19,579 bases of DNA. It comes from JBBQKQ01 sp043719155 (lineage in GTDB: Bacteria > Patescibacteriota > Minisyncoccia > Phycocordibacterales > UBA5272). The stretch lies in contig JAYSUJ010000001.1 of NCBI GenBank assembly GCA_043719155.1, positions 1-19,579 of the forward strand. The letters are read 5' to 3'. This document shows, piece after piece, positions 1-7,392 of the stretch. Within the stretch, counting starts at the first letter, position 1. Each line of letters begins with the position of its first letter. A program made the position numbers and the translations under genes. The notes below the pieces were generated by a model. The model saw nothing but the letters and a program-made list of their open reading frames with translations. It made no database searches and was not told where the DNA came from.

Positions 1-237
1 GCTAGAGCTATAGACAAGCTTGAAGGGCAGATTTTTTGGATTGAAAAAGAGGGGGTGGAGATGGTCAAATTTATTGACGCCAAGGCCGGTCTAGATATAA
101 ACATTGTATACCCAATCTTGATGGAGAAAATATTTAAACAAATTACAGGAGATGGCTTTTTATTTATTAAAAGATTTTTAGAGGTGATACATCAGGAAAA
201 GATGAAGACAGGAATTATTCTAACCAAAAAGCCTTAA
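1..237 (+). CDS. Hypothetical protein, 3' end only
   Basis: The reading frame is open from the first base of the window to a TAA at 235-237, directly followed by a second TAA. The visible part is the C-terminal 78 residues. The ATG at 55 is probably internal, because the frame is open upstream of it without a stop. The fragment mixes charged and hydrophobic residues, ends in a basic tail (ILTKKP) and has no membrane segment or catalytic motif that I recognise. It is followed 22 nt later by a strong promoter for the next transcript, so it is likely the last gene of its operon. The function is unknown. Confidence 0.6.
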   Translation, partial: ARAIDKLEGQIFWIEKEGVEMVKFIDAKAGLDINIVYPILMEKIFKQITGDGFLFIKRFLEVIHQEKMKTGIILTKKP

Positions 238-259
238 TAAAAAAAGATTTTTTAAGTGC

Positions 260-287
260 TTGACAATTTTCTATATTATGATATAGT
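260..287 (+). promoter_or_regulatory. Sigma70-type promoter for the candidate ncRNA
   Basis: A perfect -35 box TTGACA lies at 260-265, then a 16-nt spacer and a -10 box TATAGT at 282-287, predicting transcription start near 294. It is the most consensus-like two-box promoter in the window and does not precede any convincing ORF. Confidence 0.7.
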
Positions 288-293
288 ACATAT

Positions 294-526
294 TACCGGC
301 AGGAGCGTACAGCAAATGCGCGGCAAATGCTAGGAGGCTCTTTCCCATAGAGGAAAGTTCATCTACAAAACTGGGTATAATGGGTTTCCAGTCCCATGTT
401 TCGAGGCTATTCTAAGTCATATGTATGACAAAGACACCAGATGAACGAGAGTTCAGATGGTGCAGTGAGAGATCATTGATAGTTGCTCGAATCAAGCGCT
501 TCTTACGGGGAGCGCTTTATTTTTTT
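294..526 (+). ncRNA. Candidate structured non-coding RNA, family not recognised
   Basis: This segment of about 230 nt runs from a consensus promoter to a Rho-independent terminator and holds no credible gene. Structure visible by eye includes: direct repeats GCAAATGC at 312-319 and 323-330; hairpin CTTTCC/GGAAAG (340-345/352-357); an 8-bp long-range helix GTTCATCT/AGATGAAC (357-364/439-446); hairpin GTCAT/ATGAC (416-420/425-429); hairpin CACCA/TGGTG (435-439/458-462) whose inner GAAC/GTTC stem closes a GAGA loop; and hairpin CAGTGA/TCATTG (463-468/473-478), also with a GAGA loop. The 357-446 helix and the 435-462 hairpin exclude each other, so the RNA may switch or only one is real. GAGGAAAG resembles RNase P RNA conserved region I, but the partner ACAGAA motif is absent and the length is too short. 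No tmRNA, SRP or tRNA signature was found. Confidence 0.5.
494..526 (+). terminator. Rho-independent terminator of the ncRNA
   Basis: The stem AAGCGCT (494-500) pairs perfectly with AGCGCTT (511-517) around a 10-nt loop and is followed by a T-rich run to 526. No T run follows on the other strand, so it should act only on + strand transcripts. The stop codon of the minus-strand gene at 517 lies inside the terminator. Confidence 0.8.
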
Positions 527-1455
527 GCCTTTATTTCTTTTGGTAAAGGTAGAAGGATTATTTTAAACTCATTTCTAGGGTTAGCTGCAGCTGTCTCTCG
601 CTTCAATTGAATCTCTTTAAATCCTATCAGGTCAAAATTTCCAGTAAATGGGGTATATGTTGGCACTGTAAATGATTTAACATCGGTTTCGTAAATAAAA
701 GTATTTGGGGCAATGACGTGGCAGCGCAAGTTTGCAATCGGTGATGGAACCTTACTTGTCTCGTTTAGCCAAGTTAAGTAGTCGGCACTGGCTAACATCA
801 TACCTCTATCATCTGCATATTTGAGGGCGTATTTTATTTTCAAACTTATTGGTTCACTACCAACCTCTTGCCCAGTTTCACCTTCTAACCATGCTTTATA
901 TTTTTTATCTTCTTGACCGCAGATAAGCAAGGGTTTAGTTTGTTCGTAAAAAACTATGTTTTCAACTGAACCTGGGAAGTTAAAACTTTTCTCAGAGGTA
1001 GAGTCAAAGAATTGGAGAGGCAGAGTATCAGTTTCTTTATCTTTGATGGAGTATTTTTCAAAGCCAGGACCATTGTTGATGGCATCTTGCAATTTTACAG
1101 GATAAAGCACAGGATCTTTAAAAACACTTTCGGCCTTTATTAGCATTCCATTTCTTTCTTCCGGATTTAAATTTGGACTAGACGCCAACGCGCTCATTAC
1201 AATTTTTTTCATGGCAGCAACTATACGTTCTTTGTTAATAGAAGCGGCATCTTCTATTCTTACTTTTAAACTTTTTAATTCCCCTTTGAGTTCTTCAAGT
1301 CTTTCCTTGCTAGTATTTGTATCTTTAATTTCATCTAGTTTAATTAAAAGTGATGCTCTTAAGCCAAGCAGGACAACTCTTCGCACTTCTTTGCTTGGGG
1401 CTGTTTCAGTTTCGGCAACTATTTTATTAATTTTTTCTACAGCTGAAAATGTCAT
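517..1455 (-). CDS. Hypothetical protein, 312 aa
   Basis: This is a soluble 312-residue protein with no signal peptide or membrane segment. Residues about 1-110 are charged and helical-looking (E/K-rich, heptad-like around 38-72, probably coiled coil). The remainder is mixed alpha/beta with no catalytic motif that I recognise. I chose the ATG at 1455 because an extended -10 box (TGC then TAGACT, minus strand 1478-1470) predicts transcription start near 1463, giving an 8-nt leader. It is divergent from the AAA ATPase operon with a 124-nt shared upstream region, and its 3' end runs into the terminator of the oppositely transcribed ncRNA. Shared regulation with the ATPase operon is possible but not shown. 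Function unknown. Confidence 0.75.
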   Translation of the reverse strand: MTFSAVEKINKIVAETETAPSKEVRRVVLLGLRASLLIKLDEIKDTNTSKERLEELKGELKSLKVRIEDAASINKERIVAAMKKIVMSALASSPNLNPEERNGMLIKAESVFKDPVLYPVKLQDAINNGPGFEKYSIKDKETDTLPLQFFDSTSEKSFNFPGSVENIVFYEQTKPLLICGQEDKKYKAWLEGETGQEVGSEPISLKIKYALKYADDRGMMLASADYLTWLNETSKVPSPIANLRCHVIAPNTFIYETDVKSFTVPTYTPFTGNFDLIGFKEIQLKRETAAANPRNEFKIILLPLPKEIKAKK

Positions 1456-1469
1456 GTATCTTAAAGAAG

Positions 1470-1478
1470 AGTCTAGCA
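1470..1478 (-). promoter_or_regulatory. Extended -10 promoter for the 312-aa gene
   Basis: On the minus strand TGC (1478-1476) precedes TAGACT (1475-1470). Predicted start is about 1463, 8 nt before the ATG at 1455. No clear -35 box was seen. Confidence 0.4.
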
Positions 1479-1547
1479 GAAAAAAAGGAACTTGTTATTT
1501 GTTTTTTTAAATATGTGGAAAAGCTAGAGTTTTTTATTTTTTCAGCT

Positions 1548-1553
1548 TATACT
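1548..1553 (+). promoter_or_regulatory. -10 box of the AAA/VWA operon
   Basis: TATACT at 1548-1553 predicts a start near 1560 and a leader of about 20 nt before the ATG at 1580. The -35 region is not recognisable. The leader is A/T only and has no Shine-Dalgarno sequence. Confidence 0.45.
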
Positions 1554-1579
1554 AAAAGAAATATTATTTTTAAAAAAAT

Positions 1580-3799
1580 ATGTCAATTAGAGAAACCTTT
1601 AGTCAAACTTTGAGAGATCTTTTTAAAACAGCTGAGAGTAAAGAAAGAAAGCGAGGAGCAAACACTGTAAAACAGAGAGCTGAAAAAAAAGCTAAGGAAT
1701 TACGCACAGGTAAGTCAGCAACAGCTGATAGACTTGGCACAAAAAGTGTAGATGAGGTTTTAGAAAAAATGAGAGAAAGACGTCTAAAATTACGTCAAGC
1801 TGGTGTCTTACCAGAGCGTCAGATGGTACCAGAAGTAACAGAAGTAGAAACAGAGCCAGATGACTATGAAAAAGCATTACAAACTGAGTCATGGAAAAAC
1901 TTGAGGACTGGAGTGAGAGAGTTGAACTTGTTGGTGGACTCACTTCGTTTTTTAGAAAAAACTGAACTGGAGATTTTATCTTTGGGGGTGAAAGACGTGG
2001 TAACCATGAAAGAGTTGGGTGAGATAGAGGTGGACAGAGTAGGAATTTTAAAACAAATAGAAGAGTTTAAAAAGAAAAACCCAGAGTATCGAGACCTTTT
2101 CTATCTTTTAGAACTTAGACGTTTACAAGGTGAAGGTCTAAAAGAAATAGTTTCTACTTCTTCAACAGATGAATATAGGGCAAGAATAAGAAGAGTCATG
2201 ATGATGGGTAAGCGTGGTCTGCTTGGTGGTCCAACAGGAGCTGGTAAAACGGTGATGGCAGAAATGGTAGCTGCTGAAATGAAAGAGGAAAAGATTAAAG
2301 AACTACAAGACAGAATTGAAAAACTAAAAAAAGAAGAATCGGATACTCAACAGCTAGAAGTTGAGTTGAAAAAAGTTTCAGAAGCACCGGCTTGCAGAAT
2401 GGTGGTTGGCTCAAAACATACAGAAGTTAGTGAGATAGTAGGGCATGAGGTTGTGAGAGTGGTTAAGGTAAAAGAATTTACGCCAGAGCAAATTGGTGAA
2501 GTCATAGAGTATACAGCGATGATCAATAAAAAAATTGCTCAAAAAGAACTTGAGAGAAATGCAAAATTCACAGAACAAGAAAAAGCAGATATACAAGCTA
2601 TACTGGCAAACGCCAATCCTTTTAATGGTGGTGGGATGGAAACTAGGTTCGACATGGGGCCTATTTACAAATGTATGGAAGAGGGTATACCTTTCATCTT
2701 AGATGAAGTAAATGGTTTGCCACCAGATGTTCTTTTGAAATTAAATAAAATCATGACACTGAAAATAGGCGAAGAATACATTATCCCCGAAAATGGAGGC
2801 TCTAGTGTAAAAATAAAAAAAGGTTTTTCTATTATTTGTACAGGAAACTTTGGTGATCTTTATAAGGGGCGAAGTGCTCTAGACCTGTCTTTTGTTAACA
2901 GAATAGATGAAAGAATTGATGTGGACTACGTTAAAAATACTACAGACCCGACTGAAGACTTAGGTAGTGAGTCTGTGATGAATAGTGAATTATTTTTAAT
3001 AATGCTATCAAAGTGGATGAGTGGCTCTAGGGAATTTTTAAGAGGAGGTGGTAAAGCTGAAAATGATACTTTAGAAGTAATGTGGAACTTTGCAAAGTTT
3101 GTGCGATACGTACAAGAAATATCTATGGGGAGCCACAAAGGTTTAAGTCTTGAGTTTAGGGGTGCAAAAGAAAGTAAAAAAGTAAATGTGTCAGAGTTTG
3201 TAAAGAACCCTATCAGTATGCGTGAAGTTCTGAATTTATTAAACGCCTATCTTTCAAATCTTGGTAAAGGTGTGCCTTTTGAAAAATATTTGTTAGAGCA
3301 TATCTTCTATACCCCAGAAACAGACGGTGGTCACAATGCTGAATATGTTAGTAATACTAAAAGATATATTTATTATGACCTTTTGACTCAGTTTGGTTTT
3401 TTCAAAAGGTTAGATGGTGCTAATGATAAGTTTGGAAATTTGTGTACACAAAAAGCTTTTGCAGGGGATGGTATCTCTTTTAATATAGACAAGCAAGCAG
3501 TTGTGGACTATTGGAATAACCCAGAGTTCAAAACTAATTTGTCTCTTTTACAAGGAGAGCTAGATTATCTTGGTGGCAGAACTTTGGTACATACGCTTGT
3601 AGGTGAGCCAACAATGGAAAGGGACTATGAAGCCTTGCTTGCCAGACTTCCTGACAAAGTGAGAGCTGAAGTGGATTTAGTTGCACAAGCTGCCGAAGTA
3701 AAAGAGACGGAGTCTATCCGTGCTGATTTGCTAAAAGAAGGCGAAGTTATATTAAAAGTGGCTGATGCGGGTATTGATAAAATAGAACCAAAGTCATGA
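1580..3799 (+). CDS. MoxR/AAA_5-type AAA+ ATPase with long N-terminal helical region
   Basis: This is a 739-residue AAA+ ATPase. Walker A GGPTGAGKT is at residues 216-224, Walker B FILDEVN at 372-378, a sensor-1 strand with Asn423 (IICTGN), and Arg441 in SFVNRID sits where MoxR/AAA_5 proteins carry a motor arginine. About 200 residues of charged, probably coiled-coil sequence precede the ATPase core. A second charged helical stretch (about 232-268) is inserted between Walker A and B, so the core is larger than a usual MoxR (about 330 aa). The C-terminal 300 residues are not recognised. The stop overlaps the start of the next gene by 4 nt (ATGA), implying translational coupling with the VWA protein. 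Known MoxR-VWA pairs (RavA-ViaA, CobS-CobT, norQ-norD) remodel or metallate client proteins; that role here is inference. Confidence 0.85.
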   Translation: MSIRETFSQTLRDLFKTAESKERKRGANTVKQRAEKKAKELRTGKSATADRLGTKSVDEVLEKMRERRLKLRQAGVLPERQMVPEVTEVETEPDDYEKALQTESWKNLRTGVRELNLLVDSLRFLEKTELEILSLGVKDVVTMKELGEIEVDRVGILKQIEEFKKKNPEYRDLFYLLELRRLQGEGLKEIVSTSSTDEYRARIRRVMMMGKRGLLGGPTGAGKTVMAEMVAAEMKEEKIKELQDRIEKLKKEESDTQQLEVELKKVSEAPACRMVVGSKHTEVSEIVGHEVVRVVKVKEFTPEQIGEVIEYTAMINKKIAQKELERNAKFTEQEKADIQAILANANPFNGGGMETRFDMGPIYKCMEEGIPFILDEVNGLPPDVLLKLNKIMTLKIGEEYIIPENGGSSVKIKKGFSIICTGNFGDLYKGRSALDLSFVNRIDERIDVDYVKNTTDPTEDLGSESVMNSELFLIMLSKWMSGSREFLRGGGKAENDTLEVMWNFAKFVRYVQEISMGSHKGLSLEFRGAKESKKVNVSEFVKNPISMREVLNLLNAYLSNLGKGVPFEKYLLEHIFYTPETDGGHNAEYVSNTKRYIYYDLLTQFGFFKRLDGANDKFGNLCTQKAFAGDGISFNIDKQAVVDYWNNPEFKTNLSLLQGELDYLGGRTLVHTLVGEPTMERDYEALLARLPDKVRAEVDLVAQAAEVKETESIRADLLKEGEVILKVADAGIDKIEPKS

Positions 3800-6126
3800 C
3801 CAGTTTAGAGGTACTAAAAGTTAAACAAAGTAAAAATGTAATACCAGCTATTTATCCCCCGACTGAATACGAAACTGACAAAAAATCTGGTACAAAGTCA
3901 GAAAAAAAACGTGCTTATACAGCTCAGGAGAGAATTAAAATTGCGGAGTATTACCAAGATTTTTTTAATGCCAATAGAGTAGTTGTTTATAATTATTTAA
4001 AAAGCTTTGGGGTAGAAGCGATGGTGGATATAGAGTTTGTTGCGGACAATGGAGAATTGGTAGAAATAAAAAAACAAAATTCCAAAACGGGTGGGAAAAC
4101 AGGTGTGGGTAAAATACCTACCGCAGTTTTCGTGGTCAATAGGAATAAATCTGGAACAGGAGAAAAACCAAGAATTTATATAGGTTTAGATTTTTTTATA
4201 GAACATAAAATGCCAGACAAAAAAGCTTTGTGGGTTTTACTTCACGAACTTACTCATTTTAAAGACTATAAAGTAGACCCAAAGGCTTACATGGAAAATT
4301 TTTCTAGGATGGCTCCCATAGCTCAAGCGACAGCTGAAAGGGTGGGTAATGAGTATTCTAAAATGACTGGGAAAAAGCTAGGAGAAAGTAGAAAAAAAAC
4401 AGTAGCAAAAAATGTGGAGAGAACTTTGACTTCAGTTTACTCAAACTTGGTGGAAGATATCTCAGTGAATCACCACATTGAGAGACTTAGCTGGTATAAA
4501 AGAGGTGTAGGACAAAATGAATTGGATGCGATGGAACTTTACCAAGCTTTATTTAAAGATGTGGATTTATCTTTAGCACCAGAAGCATTTCAATATCTTT
4601 ACGCAATGATAATTTCCGAGTTTAGAGGAAGGGCTAATGAGGGTAAAACAGAGGTTGATGAAATTGGTTCTAGTACCAGAGTTACAGAGGGGGCTTTTGC
4701 AGCCCTTAGTAAAGAATTTGTTTTGAAAGATGGAAAAACTTACAATACTGCAGACATAATCAATGCAGCCTTGAACCCAAATAATACTGAAACCGTAGAA
4801 GGACAAAGTAAATCTAATTTATTAAAACAAACATCTAGACATGAGTTGATGGATAGAACTTTTTTGCCAACCTTTTTAGATTTATACGTTAAAGATATTT
4901 TAAGAAGTTTGGAGGCAAGTGATGAACAAAAAAAAGAAGGTGAAAATGGAGAGAATGGTGACGAAGGAAATGGGGGTGAAAAAGGTGAAAATGGAGAAGG
5001 AGAGTTGGGAGATTTAGATGATTTTATAGAGCAAATAGAAGAAGTAAGTCCGGACTTTATTGATAAAGAAGACATGGATGAGATTTTTGAAGAAATGGAA
5101 AAAGCTAACCAAGCTGAGAAAGGTAAAAAAGATGGTACGAAAGCAGATGAGGGAAAGAAAAGAGATGTGAAGGCTGAACAAAAAGCCAGTGAAAATAAAG
5201 CGAAAGAGGAGTGGCTTAAGAGTAACGGTTTTACTGCAGCTGACGCAACAAGCGTAGAAGAGGTAGAAAGTAGTATTCGAGAACTGATTACTCCATTGCG
5301 TGAGGCTTGGCAGAAAATACGACTCAATAGACAGGAAATTTTTAGAAAAGTGTATCAAGGGTCGTCTTTTCATGGTAGGTTTAAGATCAGTCATTTTATA
5401 AAAAATTTTGGAAAGATAGTAAATGGCGACTATGCGAATGTCAAACTTTTTCAAAAACCTGGTTTTGAGATAGAGCACGTCGAAACTCCAGAGCAGATAG
5501 AAATTCAGCTTATGTTTGACTATTCCGGTTCGCAGTTTAGTGAAGGCAACTACGAAGGAAAACAGTTGGCTATGAAGCAGATTTTTATGATGATAATGAA
5601 GTCTGTCAGTGAGTTCAATGAGTCAGCTAGGACCATGCATGAGGATATAAATCTAAAAGCCGATGTGGGGGTAATCAATTTCGGCACAGAGGCAAGGGAA
5701 ATAATCCCTTTTGGCCAAACAGACACGCAAGCAGAAATAAATATTTTAAATTTTTTTGCTGCTGCTGCAGAGGATATGGGTGGCACGCAAAACGATAATG
5801 CATTGCAACTTTCATTAGATAGCTTAGGAGAAGGAAAAAAAACTTTAATAAAAGAAAAAAAACTTCTGAGGATGGCTATTTTAATTACCGACGGTGGTGG
5901 AGGAGAAAGTGTGGAACAGCTGGAACAATTGAAACGTGAATATAAAGAAAAAGGAATATATTTAGTAGCTTTCCATATTGGAGGGGAAATGTTGAGTATA
6001 TTTAAAGGTAAATGGGATACTCGAAAAAATAGTAAAACCCAAGATGGGGTAGTGGTAACACGTATACAAGATTTGCCAGATCAAATATCTACCTATATTT
6101 TAAATATTTTAAATAGAGTTGTCTAG
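3796..6126 (+). CDS. HExxH metallopeptidase-like and VWA-domain protein, partner of the AAA ATPase
   Basis: This is a 776-residue protein with two recognisable modules. Residues about 35-260 contain HELTH (150-154), a zincin-type HExxH, followed by EDISVNHH (220-227), which could supply a further metal ligand. The layout recalls DUF2201-type proteins, which pair a putative metallopeptidase domain with a VWA domain. Residues about 372-470 are a low-complexity Glu/Gly/Lys/Asp-rich linker, as in CobT. The C-terminal VWA domain (about 565-776) keeps the full MIDAS set: DYSGS at 575-579, Thr664 in GGTQND and Asp699 in ILITDGG. There is no signal peptide or TM segment, so it is probably cytoplasmic. 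It is coupled to the ATPase by an ATGA overlap. Whether it is an active protease is unproven; the HExxH module could instead be structural. Confidence 0.85.
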   Translation: MTSLEVLKVKQSKNVIPAIYPPTEYETDKKSGTKSEKKRAYTAQERIKIAEYYQDFFNANRVVVYNYLKSFGVEAMVDIEFVADNGELVEIKKQNSKTGGKTGVGKIPTAVFVVNRNKSGTGEKPRIYIGLDFFIEHKMPDKKALWVLLHELTHFKDYKVDPKAYMENFSRMAPIAQATAERVGNEYSKMTGKKLGESRKKTVAKNVERTLTSVYSNLVEDISVNHHIERLSWYKRGVGQNELDAMELYQALFKDVDLSLAPEAFQYLYAMIISEFRGRANEGKTEVDEIGSSTRVTEGAFAALSKEFVLKDGKTYNTADIINAALNPNNTETVEGQSKSNLLKQTSRHELMDRTFLPTFLDLYVKDILRSLEASDEQKKEGENGENGDEGNGGEKGENGEGELGDLDDFIEQIEEVSPDFIDKEDMDEIFEEMEKANQAEKGKKDGTKADEGKKRDVKAEQKASENKAKEEWLKSNGFTAADATSVEEVESSIRELITPLREAWQKIRLNRQEIFRKVYQGSSFHGRFKISHFIKNFGKIVNGDYANVKLFQKPGFEIEHVETPEQIEIQLMFDYSGSQFSEGNYEGKQLAMKQIFMMIMKSVSEFNESARTMHEDINLKADVGVINFGTEAREIIPFGQTDTQAEINILNFFAAAAEDMGGTQNDNALQLSLDSLGEGKKTLIKEKKLLRMAILITDGGGGESVEQLEQLKREYKEKGIYLVAFHIGGEMLSIFKGKWDTRKNSKTQDGVVVTRIQDLPDQISTYILNILNRVV

Positions 6127-6155
6127 CTTTGCTAAAAATATTTAACTAAGTTAAT

Positions 6156-6761
6156 ATGTCTTTATATTTGTTAAATATGCAAAGTAAAATCCCCAACTCG
6201 GCCAAATGCGTTTTTAAAGGTTTATTGCATGAGGTGTGGCAGTGGCAACAAGCCATGTTTGATGGTAGTTTCCAAACATTTGAGTCTATAAAAAGGAGAG
6301 ACAGTGTTACGGTTATGGCTATAACAAAAGATAAAAAAATTATTGTAAATTTTGAAGAGCAGCCACATCGTGGCAGTTTCATTAGCTTGAGTGGCGGGGT
6401 AACAGAAGAGGGGGAATCTTTCCTGGAGAATGCTAAAAGAGAACTTTTAGAAGAGACTGGTTTTGAGTCTGCCGAAGAAAATTGGCTTTTATGGAAAAAA
6501 ACAGATGTTTTAAACAATTGGAAAATTGAATACTGGAACCATCTCTTTCTTGCCAGAAATTGTGAAAAAGTATCGGAACAGAGTTTGGACGTAGGTGAAA
6601 AAATAGAGGTAAAACTTTTTGAATTTGAAGATTTCATAAAAATTACTCAAGGAGAAAAATTTAGAAATAAAGAGGTGAGTGAAATGGTGAAAGAGATTTT
6701 AGATTCTGAAAATGTAGACTTGGAAAAAGAAAAGTTTAAAGAATTTTTATTTGGCCAATAA
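6156..6761 (+). CDS. Nudix hydrolase, ADP-sugar pyrophosphatase-like
   Basis: This 201-residue protein contains a complete Nudix box, G-x5-E-x7-REL-x-EE-x-GF, at residues 81-103, with the catalytic REXXEE core (RELLEE, 95-100). The segment before it (SVTVMAITKDKKIIVNFEEQ) and the following beta-rich part fit the NudF/ADP-ribose pyrophosphatase layout, so hydrolysis of a nucleoside diphosphate linked to a sugar or similar moiety is likely; the exact substrate cannot be read. The ATG at 6156 was chosen because a TGC-TAAAAA element at 6130-6138 gives an 11-nt leader; the ATG at 6177 is an alternative. It lies 29 nt after the VWA gene and 10 nt before the recO ATG. Confidence 0.85.
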   Translation: MSLYLLNMQSKIPNSAKCVFKGLLHEVWQWQQAMFDGSFQTFESIKRRDSVTVMAITKDKKIIVNFEEQPHRGSFISLSGGVTEEGESFLENAKRELLEETGFESAEENWLLWKKTDVLNNWKIEYWNHLFLARNCEKVSEQSLDVGEKIEVKLFEFEDFIKITQGEKFRNKEVSEMVKEILDSENVDLEKEKFKEFLFGQ

Positions 6762-6771
6762 ACATATTTTT

Positions 6772-7347
6772 ATGGGACATGAAAAACATTTGGTAGAGGG
6801 TGTAATTTTAGACAGTAACAACTTTGGTGAAAGTGGGAGAATTTTGAAAATTTTAACCAAAGACTTTGGGGTGGTAAGTGTGGTTGCCACAGGGGTGAGG
6901 GACTTGCAAAGTAAAATGCGAAGCAGTATGGAGATTTTAAATTTGGTCGAGTTTGAGTTTGTGGAAGGGAAAGAGGTAAACAGGCTGGTCGGTCTTTTTG
7001 TAAAAGAAAATTTAAACCCATTTGGTGGGCAAACTGATGTTATAAATAGAAGAAGAGTCTTGTCAAATGTGGTCAACTTTGTTTTGAGAACGGTAGTTGG
7101 TCAAACTCAAAATGAAAAGTTATGGGAAAATTTTTTATTAGGTTTGAGATTGTTAAACATTTCCAAAAATAACATGGGTTCTTTTGAAATTGTTTGGCTT
7201 TTAAAGATTTTGGTGGCGCTTGGATATTGGGAAGAGGGAAGTACCGATGCTTTTAGTGAGGAGAACTTTAGTTTTTTAGATATTGAAGAAAATAGGAAGC
7301 AAGTAACTGAAGAGATAAGTAAGGCCATTAAAAGTACACATTTGTAA
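6772..7347 (+). CDS. recO: DNA repair protein RecO (short form)
   Basis: The N-terminal 80 residues match the RecO OB-fold pattern: VEGVILDSNNFGESGRILKI, then a hydrophobic strand with VVATGVRD, then LVEFEFVEGKEVNRLVG. A helical C-terminal part follows. RecO loads RecA onto SSB-coated ssDNA with RecR and anneals ssDNA in RecF-pathway repair. From the ATG at 6772 the protein is 191 aa, compared with about 230-250 aa for common RecO, and it lacks the zinc-finger cysteines of the C-terminal domain. I prefer ATG 6772 over TTG 6751, because the TTG start would overlap the Nudix gene and add residues not typical of RecO. It is probably co-transcribed with the Nudix gene. Confidence 0.75.
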   Translation: MGHEKHLVEGVILDSNNFGESGRILKILTKDFGVVSVVATGVRDLQSKMRSSMEILNLVEFEFVEGKEVNRLVGLFVKENLNPFGGQTDVINRRRVLSNVVNFVLRTVVGQTQNEKLWENFLLGLRLLNISKNNMGSFEIVWLLKILVALGYWEEGSTDAFSEENFSFLDIEENRKQVTEEISKAIKSTHL

Positions 7348-7371
7348 GACCTGTTTCGGCGTTTTTTAGGG

Positions 7372-7377
7372 TATACT
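7372..7377 (+). promoter_or_regulatory. -10 box upstream of the membrane-anchored protein gene
   Basis: TATACT at 7372-7377 predicts a start near 7384, 9 nt before the ATG at 7393. This excludes the in-frame TTG at 7378 as the start codon, since it would not be in the transcript. No convincing -35 box was seen. Confidence 0.45.
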
Positions 7378-7392
7378 TTGAAAAGAATATAT

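Noticed and set aside
312..330. GCAAATGC direct repeats as a CRISPR or mobile-element end
   Set aside because: Only two 8-bp copies 3 nt apart, no array or transposase nearby; better explained as part of the ncRNA.
350..446. GAGGAAAG at 350-357 as RNase P RNA conserved region I
   Set aside because: The matching ACAGAA partner motif near the 3' end is absent and the unit is about 230 nt, well below the usual 350-400 nt; GGAAAG is also used in a local hairpin.
471..500. TTGCTCGAATCAA as a tRNA T-arm
   Set aside because: Only 3 bp of stem are possible and no acceptor, D or anticodon arm can be built around it.
425..610. 61-codon + strand ORF
   Set aside because: It runs through the ncRNA terminator stem and T run and into the antisense of the 312-aa gene; no start signal.
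4740..5478. Long minus-strand ORFs of 195 and 154 codons
   Set aside because: They are antisense shadows of the Glu/Lys-rich linker and VWA part of the coding strand; Ser/Phe-rich composition and no start signals.
6281..6305. AAAAAGGAGAGAC as a further copy of the palindromic repeat
   Set aside because: There is no complementary arm and no CTACCTCAC flank; similarity is limited to GGAGAG.
6751..6771. TTG 6751 as the start of recO
   Set aside because: The ATG at 6772 begins the protein at the expected RecO N-terminus and avoids overlap with the Nudix gene.
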